Positions 54,101 to 58,753 of a DNA stretch of 64,000 bases are shown one piece after another. Positions within the stretch are counted from its first letter, which is position 1; each line of letters opens with the position of its first letter. The stretch is from Aquila chrysaetos chrysaetos (Eukaryota > Chordata > Aves > Accipitriformes > Accipitridae), in assembly GCF_900496995.4 (NCBI RefSeq), contig NC_044030.1, positions 1,674,001 to 1,738,000 of the forward strand, in the 5' to 3' direction. The position numbers and the translations under genes were made by a program. The notes under the pieces are model-generated. The model did not search any database. It was not told where the DNA came from and saw only the letters and a list, made by a program, of their open reading frames with translations.

Positions 54101-57100
54101 AAGATCTAATATAAAATTAACTTCAACCTTTCTTGTGCAAATAAAAGCTGGAATTATAAGTACCATTTTAAAAACTTCTTCCTACTACAAGAGTTCTCCT
54201 CTTCACACTTTAGAATCAGAAATCTCACAATACCACTGAAAATTATCATTTTGTTTTCTTTTAACGATGAAGTACCTTTTTACTCTTCCTAGATAAAATA
54301 CTTGCCTATGTCCTCAAAAATCTGCAAATGGAACTTTTCAGCTTCCCGGATTTTGTTCTTATGACTTCCACAGTACCATGCTTAACCCTTTATTTTTAAT
54401 ATAATTTGACACTTTTACAAATGTACTAAAATGTAGTAAAATGAAGAAATATTTTACCACCAGTGATTAAAAAGAGGAACGAAGGGCTTAGCATGTAAGC
54501 TGTTTCCTTAATATATTCTTAATATTACTTGCACTGCAACTGTAGTGAATACCAATATTAGGGGGATACGGTTTTAGACTTTTGTCTTTCCCCTTTCTTC
54601 TTTTCACATCCTTTTCTCTCATCCCTTGGCTCCACCTCCTCCACCTTTCCTCTTTCATCTTCTGCATGTATGCTTTTGATACTGTATGTAATGATCTTCC
54701 CCTTTTTCTCTGTCTCTCTCTTCTTACAGGTTCAGGTCAAGAGCCGTGGTTAGTACCCTGCTCCTGTATTGAAACACTACCTACAGAAGATACTGTAAGA
54801 GAGATTGACTTGAATTGTGTGAACCTAATTGGCTTCACAGAACAGCAGGGTTGACTGGCAAAATGTCTCAGTGCAGGAGCACAGATGGTACTTCTACATA
54901 ACCTAGCATAGGTACCAGTAGACTTACGAGTGGAAAAGCTATGCTGTGCACAACCTGAAATGAAAGTGTTTTTAACATACAAAGTTTCCAACTCAAAAGT
55001 TCTGTAAGCTAGAAGTCCATGAAGGTTGGCATCCTTGTTAGTATTTCTGTTCACCTCTAGGGAGTTCTAGATGGGTTTAAACATGATCTTTTACACTTAC
55101 TTGGGAAAAACTGCAGTAGGAATGAACACACTCTCTCTGCCATCAAGGGCAACAGCAATGATTATGCAAAAATAGCACCTTGTTCTGCTTTTGGCTGGGG
55201 TAGAGTTTTCTTCTTAGTAGCCGGTACAGTGTGTTTTGGATTTAGTGTGAGAATAATGTTTATAGCACACTGATGTTTTAGTTATTGCTAAGTAGCGCTT
55301 ATTCTAAGTTAAGCATTTCTCAGTCTCCCATGCTCTGCCAGCAAGCAGGTGTACAAACGAGAAGCTGGGCAGAAGCATGGCCAGGACAGCTGACCTGAAG
55401 TAGCCAAAGCAATATTCCATACCATAGAATGGCATGCTCAGTATATAAACTGGGGGGAGTTGGCCGGGGTGGGTGCGGATCACTGCTCCGGCATCGGTCA
55501 GTGGGTGATAAGCAATTGCATTGTGCATCGCTTGCCTTTTCTTGTTTGGTTTTTTTTTCTTTGTTATTATATTCATTACAATTATTATATTTTTATTATT
55601 GTTAGTATTACATTTTATTTTACTTTAGTTAGTAAACCGTTCTTATCTAATCCCATGAGTTTTCCTTTTTTTTTCTTCTGATTCTCCTCCCCATGCCGCG
55701 GTGGGGGAGGGTAGCGAGCAAGCGGCTGCGTGGTGCCTAGCTGCTGGCTGGGCTTAAAACCACGACACACATCTTCCACGATAAAAAGTACTAGATAGTA
55801 TCGGGGAAGATTTGCAAGTATAGAAACACGACAGATTTTTGCATTTCCGTGTGGACACTACATATACCGTTTCCACACAGTTGAAGAAAACTTCTCCAGA
55901 TGATTTAAACACCGAAAAATAAGAAAACATTAACTCAAAGGTTTATCACAGTTAAAGTGAAGTGCTATGCCACAAATCTATCTGCATTTTAACATCGTTT
56001 CACTCACAGAAGCTTTTGGTCTATGTCCTTTTTGATTAGAGTGTGATCAGAACTTTACATTAGTACAAGGTGACGCATTTGTATATATATACACATACTT
56101 TCACCCCCTCCCCCCATTATTAGCAGCAATAGATGATTGAAAATGCCTACTAATATGTTATGTAAGTACAACTATGAAATCAAGAAATTTACATATGTCT
56201 TTAAACCCAAATCCACGGTTACTTATTTCTGTCTGTTATGTCTTAGATTTAAGATTAGCCATCCTAAAAATAGCTTTAACACTTCGGTAGAATATGATAT
56301 AGAGAAACTAAAGATCACGTTTAATCAGTTAATAGATCAGTATTGTGAAATCGTATAACTCCACAAGATTTTCTAAGCTCATCATAAAATCCTTCCAGGT
56401 AATCTGTCTATAAAGAAATCTCAAAATACAGAATTCTCATTCTAAAAGCATTTTAGTTGCTTATGTATGCGATTTCAGCATTGGGCCTTACTGTTGTGGT
56501 TTAACCCCAGCCAGCAACTAAGCACCACGCAGCCGCTTGCTCACTTCCCCCTACCCAGTGGGATGGGGGAGAGAATCGGAAGGAAAAAGGTAAAACTCGT
56601 GGGTTGAGATAAGAGTAGTTTAATAGAACAGAAAAGAAGAAACTAATAACGACAATAATAACAATAATAAAATTACAATAATAATAATAAAAGGATTGGA
56701 ATATACAAAGCAAGTGATGCACTCGCCAACCAATGCCCAGTCAGTTCCCAAGTGGCAATCTGCACCCTGCAGGCCAACTCCCCCAGTTTATGTACTGGGC
56801 ATGACATCACATGGTCTGGAATATCCCTTTGGCCAGTTTGGGTCAGCTGCCCTGGCTGTGTGCCCTCCCAACTTCTTGTGCCCCTCCAGCCTTCTTGCTG
56901 GCTGGGCATCAGAAGCTGAAAAATCTTTGACTTAGTCTAAACACTACTTAGCAACAACTGAAAACATCAGTGTGTTACCAACTTTATTCTCGTGCTGAAT
57001 CCAAGATGTACCACTATACCAGCTACTAGAAAGAAAATTAACTCTATCCCAGCTGAAACCAGGACACTTAGGTAAAAGAAAAGCAAGAGGAAAGACTAGA

Positions 57101-57944
57101 GGTTTGTCTCAGAATGGCAAAAGCCTGGAATTTTCTCTTGCAGCATAAACAGGAACTTACAGGCAGTGACGTTTACCAGTGAATGTTGTGTGTGAATTTT
57201 GTGTCAAAAATCCATGCTGACTGCAGGTGTCCATACTCTCTCTCTGCCCCCTTTTCAGGTGATCCATTTTTTATGGGTCCATAAGCACCCATATCATTTG
57301 GGTGTGACTTCGTGATCTAACTAATATATAACAAAGCTTTCTATCTGGGAACAGATGCAGATAAAATAAAGCAAGATGGCAGGAATATAATTTAGGAAAA
57401 TATCCAAACCCAAAAGAAGTAAATTAGAACTTCAACATAGTACTATGTTAAAAATCTAGGTTAATGAAACAAGAAGAACAAAGGCTCATAAGACAGTTCA
57501 TTCACAAAATAAAAACAGCTAACTAGAAGCCTTTTAAGGGTCCCTTCCAGTCCTATGTTATGGTCCTATGACATTTTACAGCAAATCTTTTACTCACCTG
57601 CAGCACAGGCAGCTGAGAACTTTTCACTCCTGCACAGCTTTTTTGCTATAAGATGTGTACAGTTTCTGTATTTCTAATAAAACAAGAACAACACAACACA
57701 CTTTATCACTGGAAACGGTTTAACTTTCCTGGCTATTTATACACAACTGTAAACTACTGCGCAGACCGTTCCTTTAAGGCTCACATTTTTTCTTTCTGCC
57801 CTAACCATCAGGTGCGTTAGTGAACAATACCTTACAATCTAAAAAAACACAGTCCAGTTTGAACAGCCATTTGAGTAGTGCCTTCTTCTCTTCTTTCTTA
57901 AATCCAGTTAACTGGATTACCCGTTTCTGGCTGCTGCTTGCCAT
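18298..57944 (-). CDS. SLF1: SLF1, SMC5-SMC6 complex localization factor 1 (complete coding region, 17 coding exons)
   Basis: SLF1 (ANKRD32, BRCTD1) acts in the nucleus. Its BRCT pair binds phosphorylated RAD18 and its ankyrin region pairs with SLF2 to load SMC5-SMC6 at damaged DNA (known of the family). Coding exons, in transcript order: 57831-57944, 57598-57673, 53794-54037, 51477-51639, 46168-46299, 44123-44176, 40159-40317, 39452-39618, 37925-38062, 36164-36329, 29139-29286, 26716-26861, 24533-24702, 23920-24044, 21854-21946, 21278-21460, 18298-18782. The total is 2,763 nt: 920 codons plus TAA. All junctions are AG/GT and all phases agree. Domains: BRCT1 about 5-90, BRCT2 about 115-199, repeat unit 200-243, helical middle 262-620, ankyrin repeats about 668-785, C-terminal tail to 920. 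The exon set was assigned by similarity to human SLF1 from memory. The protein is about 140 residues shorter than human, mainly in the central repeats. Confidence 0.95.
18783..21277 (-). other. SLF1: SLF1 intron between coding exons 16 and 17
   Basis: About 2.5 kb of AT-rich intron. I see no repeat family or nested gene. Confidence 0.7.
21278..21460 (-). CDS. SLF1: SLF1 coding exon 16 (residues 699-760, ankyrin repeats 2-3)
   Basis: Two ankyrin repeats: YAGWTPLHEACNHGSTVCV, REILQRCPEVDLLSQ, and VDGVTPLHDALSNGHVEIGK with LLLQHG, almost identical to human. Donor GTGAGT, phase 1; the open frame beyond it is intron. Confidence 0.97.
21854..21946 (-). CDS. SLF1: SLF1 coding exon 15 (residues 668-699, ankyrin repeat 1)
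   Basis: It reads QTALHKACISNKVERLIQLL then SSPGTDINAK, a full ankyrin repeat with the TALHKAC motif, matching human (ETALHRACINNQVEKLILLL). Donor GTAAGT, phase 1. Confidence 0.94.
21947..23919 (-). other. SLF1: SLF1 intron between coding exons 14 and 15
   Basis: About 2 kb of AT-rich intron without a recognised element. The neighbouring introns 21461-21853 and 24045-24532 are short and also empty. Confidence 0.7.
23920..24044 (-). CDS. SLF1: SLF1 coding exon 14 (residues 626-668)
   Basis: Less conserved linker: DSKCLPLTTRLRAKAEVQ, TKENGYLLAEEV, HIYKRNSK. The last glycine codon is split with the next exon, joining into the first ankyrin repeat (human KTNLKGETALH). Acceptor tctcttttcag, donor AAAG|GTATTC. 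Phase agreement with both neighbours supports it despite weaker similarity. Confidence 0.85.
24533..24702 (-). CDS. SLF1: SLF1 coding exon 13 (residues 570-626)
   Basis: It begins VCSYSQALQEVGMHATRKI and continues KIGQWPCPESQKALQMLNG, DKQNQVKVLPDL, matching human (KIGQRPCFDSQRTLLMLNG; QVEGLPEL). Acceptor ttgcaacag, donor GTAAGT, phase 2. Lysine-rich linker before the ankyrin region. Confidence 0.93.
24703..26715 (-). other. SLF1: SLF1 intron between coding exons 12 and 13
   Basis: About 2 kb of AT-rich intron with nothing recognised. Confidence 0.7.
26716..26861 (-). CDS. SLF1: SLF1 coding exon 12 (residues 521-569)
   Basis: It contains LWLQMFVAEAVFKKTCLQ and STEPLSLQKI, nearly identical to human (SWLQMFVAEAVFKKLCLQ; SSEPLSLQKM). 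The acceptor is tttatctag; an open frame running further upstream is intron. Donor GTAAGT, phase 0. Confidence 0.95.
26862..29138 (-). other. SLF1: SLF1 intron between coding exons 11 and 12
   Basis: About 2.3 kb; its only notable content is the 38-bp tandem duplication at 27898-27973. Confidence 0.7.
27898..27973. repeat. perfect 38-bp tandem duplication
   Basis: Two identical 38-bp units (27898-27935 and 27936-27973) starting gaaagtaagaaagtcttaca. The absence of any difference suggests a recent event or an assembly artefact. Confidence 0.95.
29139..29286 (-). CDS. SLF1: SLF1 coding exon 11 (residues 472-521)
   Basis: It reads AFRCEIAGLLNAILGTVVEY, then WVISSLLMDRNVFHE and LAQYLAISCD, matching human (LAYLLAGILGAAIDYWIFLG). 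Acceptor ttcatttag, donor GTAAGT, phase 1. It has no in-frame ATG long enough to show as a long open frame. The 6.9 kb intron before it is the longest in the gene. Confidence 0.93.
30870..30958 (+). mobile_element. possible worn CR1 3' fragment
   Basis: The sequence tccatcactgaaggctttta followed by aactggcctggcaaa and cttccagcccta resembles the 3' UTR of CR1-type LINEs in + orientation, heavily diverged. The family is uncertain. Confidence 0.4.
31930..32403 (+). mobile_element. solo LTR of an avian endogenous retrovirus, 5' part missing
   Basis: Colinear with the 3' four fifths of the LTR at 48,527-49,123: the block tgaccaaagggatattcca, then cagcaataaaagctgggg, gaatgaattccttattttgc, and the attaaactgtctttatctga poly(A) region. 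The first 120 bp or so and the terminal TG are not recognisable. No internal retroviral genes are present. It is antisense to SLF1. Confidence 0.85.
33732..33803. repeat. inverted repeat (14-bp perfect core)
   Basis: AACAAATCAGCACT at about 33734-33747 is the exact reverse complement of AGTGCTGATTTGTT at about 33788-33801, with imperfect pairing extending on both sides. It could form a hairpin in RNA or DNA. Just upstream of the long A tract. Confidence 0.85.
33847..33897 (+). repeat. 51-base A tract
   Basis: An uninterrupted run of 51 A, the longest homopolymer in the window. No recognisable retrocopy precedes it, so it may be a grown simple repeat rather than a retroposed tail. On the SLF1 transcript it is a run of U. 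Confidence 0.95.
36164..36329 (-). CDS. SLF1: SLF1 coding exon 10 (residues 416-471)
   Basis: It reads LVEGTNSQHQQVMPQTVLLE, then FWLGSDTSVLFSKHIHILAD and WVILSHRELNRKND, matching human (EIFWSGSETSGLL; TIYSHKE). Acceptor tttttttacag, donor GTGAGT, ending in phase 0. Confidence 0.93.
36522..36607. repeat. perfect 43-bp tandem duplication
   Basis: Two identical 43-bp units (36522-36564 and 36565-36607) starting taatattgtgctaatattac. Each has an internal inverted repeat (cataaag ... ctttatg). The left end of the adjacent LTR (TGTATTGGG, from 36606) begins within the last bases of the second unit. Confidence 0.95.
36606..37734 (+). mobile_element. long GC-rich solo LTR of an avian endogenous retrovirus
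   Basis: A 1,129-bp element with TG...CA ends (tgtattgggcttgtgtgg to cagcccaccaca) and a near-perfect 5-bp flanking duplication (cttta at 36601-36605, cttca at 37735-37739). The body is GC-rich with tandem units of about 45 bp (for example 37201-37245, 37246-37290, and a partial one from 37291) sharing ctgcagcccgtgggagggac. A TATA-like catatttaag lies near 36,784 and an AATAAA near 37,545. The open frames of 116-155 codons on both strands here arise from the stop-poor GC-rich repeats. No viral genes remain. Antisense to SLF1. Confidence 0.9.
37925..38062 (-). CDS. SLF1: SLF1 coding exon 9 (residues 370-416)
   Basis: The exon is easy to miss because longer out-of-frame open frames overlap it. 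In the correct frame it reads SCLYCKNICHAVSVS, then TLLKFFFELIKAEVEFLTK (human LTLLKFFFNLIESEVQHLS). Acceptor tttttcag, donor AAG|GTGGGT. Phases match both neighbours. A large GC-rich LTR ends about 190 bp past the donor. Confidence 0.92.
38063..39451 (-). other. SLF1: SLF1 intron between coding exons 8 and 9
   Basis: 1.4 kb of AT-rich intron with nothing recognised. The next intron, 39619-40158, is also empty. Confidence 0.7.
39452..39618 (-). CDS. SLF1: SLF1 coding exon 8 (residues 315-370)
   Basis: It contains HDPPWKSPSMLKYYLDLLQC and PVCKKGTWSLLEMLV, close to human (HPPWKSPAMSRYYLELFQC). Acceptor attacag, donor AAG|GTAAGA, phase 2. Two overlapping donors five bases apart are possible; the phase of exon 9 supports the one used here. 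Confidence 0.92.
40159..40317 (-). CDS. SLF1: SLF1 coding exon 7 (residues 262-314)
   Basis: 53 codons, with VEEYLFPDVITELAAGQ and PPVQLLHSLLEYVL matching the human helices (IEGHFFKEAIEELS; PPVCVLHALLENVL). Acceptor ttcctag, donor GTGAGA, phase 0 on both sides. Start of the helical middle region. Confidence 0.92.
40318..44122 (-). other. SLF1: SLF1 intron between coding exons 6 and 7
   Basis: 3.8 kb, AT-rich, with one short CR1 3' end at 43.1 kb. A + strand open frame at 41826-42125 (99 codons) has no recognisable similarity. Confidence 0.7.
43139..43275 (-). mobile_element. short CR1 3' end (minus orientation)
   Basis: About 135 bp: tcatagaattatagaatggt, the ttgggttggaagggacctta block and tgccatgggcagggacacct, the standard CR1 3' UTR. 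It is truncated after gccatccaacctggccttga. No coding part. Confidence 0.93.
44123..44176 (-). CDS. SLF1: SLF1 coding exon 6 (residues 244-261)
   Basis: A short exon of 18 codons, AVKHRFAQKDQLNKCSLE, matching human AVRYNCIRIDKQPVYNVE in length and position right after the repeat array. It sits between acceptor ttttacag and donor GTAAGG, phase 0 on both sides. Confidence 0.87.
44177..46167 (-). other. SLF1: SLF1 intron between coding exons 5 and 6
   Basis: 2 kb containing the solo LTR at 44640-45184; the rest is AT-rich with nothing recognised. No further central repeat exon was found. Confidence 0.7.
44640..45184 (+). mobile_element. solo LTR of an avian endogenous retrovirus
   Basis: 545 bp from tgtcttatggtttcaccc to gttaagccacgaca. 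It shares the 5' block (agagttatttttcttcctag), a cagccagggcagctgag block and the 3' block (ggggttaagccacgaca) with the LTRs at 55.2 and 56.5 kb. Flanking 5-mers ataca and acacg are only weakly alike. No internal genes. Antisense to SLF1. Confidence 0.9.
46168..46299 (-). CDS. SLF1: SLF1 coding exon 5 (residues 200-243, single central repeat unit)
   Basis: 44 codons, phase 0 at both ends: NEIQNTEDIQMNHFLAAQET, later LAEMKNAVIKHMYFAA. The beginning matches the first human repeat unit (KEIQNDEDSQ) and the end has the repeat signature (MKN..RKHIYRAQ in the last human unit). Human has about four such units in tandem; only one is found here. Confidence 0.88.
48527..49123 (+). mobile_element. solo LTR of an avian endogenous retrovirus, full length
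   Basis: 597 bp from tgtcctggtttttgctgg to ggttaaaccacgaca, with TG...CA ends. The flanking 5-mers gattt and gatct match at four of five bases, so a 5-bp target duplication is likely; in birds this size fits ERVL-type or gamma-type integrases better than the 6 bp of ERVK (inference). The poly(A) region attaaactgtctttatctca lies near 48,990. Antisense to SLF1. Confidence 0.92.
50934..51320 (-). mobile_element. CR1 LINE, 3' fragment with an internal A tract (minus orientation)
   Basis: It begins cagaatcacagaatgactga, with a gttggaagggatgtctggag block of a CR1 subfamily different from the other copies. The minus frame at 51009-51290 keeps ORF2 C-terminal sequence ([19 protein letters not shown]). 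Inside it lies a run of 28 A (51120-51147; T on the element's sense strand), which reads as a Phe run and breaks the normal protein. About 150 bp from the SLF1 exon 4 donor. Confidence 0.9.
51120..51147 (+). repeat. 28-base A tract inside a CR1 copy
   Basis: A homopolymer within the CR1 fragment, at a place where related copies have only a few such bases. It probably expanded by slippage after insertion. Confidence 0.9.
51477..51639 (-). CDS. SLF1: SLF1 coding exon 4 (residues 145-199, BRCT2)
   Basis: It begins RVLQAGKATICSSQNEE, then the strand ITHIFINNN, and ends YYPLQYIGDYLFE (human FYPIQYLGDFLLE), closing BRCT2. The donor is GTAAGT, phase 0. A CR1 copy lies about 150 bp past the donor. 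Confidence 0.94.
51640..53793 (-). other. SLF1: SLF1 intron between coding exons 3 and 4
   Basis: 2.2 kb of AT-rich intron. A + strand frame at 52641-52997 (118 codons) has no recognisable similarity and is taken as chance. Confidence 0.7.
53794..54037 (-). CDS. SLF1: SLF1 coding exon 3 (residues 64-144, end of BRCT1 and start of BRCT2)
   Basis: It begins KWILTKEYIINSAESGRWLD, with the BRCT tryptophan, then TYEWGYEIEK. The linker SPQMQSAPKRWREEL is nearly identical to human. The second BRCT opens with FHRWKVVLPV. Acceptor ctttttag, donor AAG|GTAGGA, phase 2. The intron before it holds the inverted LTR pair. Confidence 0.94.
55181..55767 (+). mobile_element. solo LTR of an avian endogenous retrovirus, full length
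   Basis: 587 bp from tgttctgcttttggctgg to ttaaaaccacgacacac (ending at ...gaca). Flanking 5-mers cacct and cacat differ at one base. It shares the central agccaaagcaatattccata and tataaactggggggagttgg blocks with the LTRs at 44.6 and 56.5 kb. Antisense to SLF1. Confidence 0.92.
56492..57066 (-). mobile_element. solo LTR of an avian endogenous retrovirus, full length, minus orientation
   Basis: 575 bp from tgttgtggtttaacccca to agctgaaaccaggaca, the reverse complement of the family arrangement. Flanking 5-mers cttac and cttag differ at one base. It is the only LTR in SLF1 that lies in the same sense as the gene, and it forms an inverted pair with the LTR at 55,181-55,767. Confidence 0.92.
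57529..57575 (+). mobile_element. possible scrap of a CR1 3' end
   Basis: The sequence cttttaagggtcccttccag followed by tcctatg repeats resembles the last bases of CR1 in + orientation. Too short to be sure. Confidence 0.4.
57598..57673 (-). CDS. SLF1: SLF1 coding exon 2 (residues 39-63, BRCT1)
   Basis: The exon reads KYRNCTHLIAKKLCRSEKFS then AACAA, the core of BRCT1, with the typical THLIA strand. Acceptor AG at 57674-57675, donor GTGAGT; it ends in phase 1. Separated from exon 1 by a short intron of 157 bp. Confidence 0.93.
57831..57944 (-). CDS. SLF1: SLF1 coding exon 1 (start, residues 1-38)
   Basis: The ATG at 57944 directly follows a splice acceptor (ttctttcaacag), so the start codon opens an internal exon and an upstream non-coding exon is required. 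The protein begins MASSSQKRVIQLTGFKKEEK, the first strand and helix of BRCT1, matching human (IIQMTGFKMEEKEAL). The donor is AAG|GTATTG, phase 0. A longer open frame runs upstream into intron and island sequence and is not coding. Confidence 0.93.
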
Positions 57945-58428
57945 CTGTTGAAAGAAAAACCAAACCAAAAGGAAACATTAGCACAGAAAACACACACCGC
58001 GAAGCGTTGCTTGCGTGAGATCTTACTAGCGCTTCCTACTTGTTTTCCGAGAAAAGAAAAAAAAAAAAAAAAAAAAAGGAAAACACACGGCGAGGAACCC
58101 ACGCTACCCGCCTTTGAAGCCGCCGCTGCCTGCCACAGCTCGGACACCCGAAAGGCGGTAACGGGGTAGGCCAGAGACACCCCCCGCCCCGAACTGCGGC
58201 CTGCAACGGGCCGAGCCCCCCCCGCCCCCGGGGTGGGCACCGCGCAACCCGCACCCCCGCAGGCGGGAGGCTGCGCCGTCCGACCCTCCGCCCCGCTGCC
58301 AAGCGGGCACCGGCGGGTGGTCGGGGGCTTCCCACCGCCTCCCGTGAGGGAAAGCCGCCCCCCCCCCCAAACCCTCTCGGCGGAGGCCCCCCCTCAGGAA
58401 AAGTGCCACAGAGGTGCGGAGGGCTCAC
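57945..58428 (-). other. SLF1: predicted first intron of SLF1 (5' UTR intron)
   Basis: The acceptor directly before the SLF1 ATG (ttctttcaacag) needs an upstream donor. The best one I see in the island is CG|GTGAGC at 58423-58428 (minus). The intron includes a run of 21 A at 58057-58077. Confidence 0.45.
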
Positions 58429-58560
58429 CGACTGTCCCGGGCAGGAGCTGCCGGGAGCGAACGGCGCGGGTGGGGAGTCCGCCGGCCCTCACGTACACAC
58501 GCCGTGGGGGGGGCGGGGGAGGGGGGGGGGGCGGCGGCGTGGCGGGCGCTTTCTCGCCCG
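58429..58560 (-). other. SLF1: predicted non-coding first exon of SLF1
   Basis: Inferred only from the need for a 5' exon and the presence of a good minus-strand donor (CAGTCG|GTGAGC). The transcription start is not visible; the upstream boundary given is a guess within the G-rich part of the island. Confidence 0.3.
58505..58531 (+). promoter_or_regulatory. G-rich tract able to form a G-quadruplex
   Basis: 27 bases, nearly all G (gtggggggggcgggggaggg and on to 58531), with several runs of three or more G on the + strand. It lies between the two inferred transcription starts. Confidence 0.75.
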
Positions 58561-58561
58561 T

Positions 58562-58608
58562 CGGGCCGCGCCGTGCCGGGCCGCGCCGTGCCGGGCCGTG
58601 CCGGGCGC
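58562..58608. repeat. GC-rich short tandem units
   Basis: Repeats of ccgggccgcgccgtg and a shorter variant in the promoter island, about three copies. Confidence 0.8.
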
Positions 58609-58619
58609 TGCTCCCCACG

Positions 58620-58753
58620 CTCGACCCCCGCCGCGTTCCCGCCTTCCCCGCCCCGCCCCCGGATGTGTCGGCGCGGCCGTTCCGGGCCGTTGTCACTGAC
58701 GCTCCGCGGTCGCCGGGGCTGTCGTCGCGGAGCGGCGGGGGGAGCCCGGCGCG
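58620..58753 (+). other. KIAA0825: predicted non-coding first exon of KIAA0825
   Basis: A strong + strand donor, GCG|GTAAGT, lies at 58754-58759 inside the island, at the place expected for the divergent partner of SLF1. The left boundary is a guess. KIAA0825 is a conserved protein of poorly known function, linked in human to polydactyly. No coding exon of it is seen in the window, so identity rests on synteny and the donor. Confidence 0.45.

Larger units (their letters stand above)
54038..57597 (-). other. SLF1: SLF1 intron between coding exons 2 and 3
   Basis: 3.6 kb, about a third of it made of two related solo LTRs in opposite orientation (55181-55767 and 56492-57066), plus a possible scrap of CR1 near 57.55 kb. 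Confidence 0.7.
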
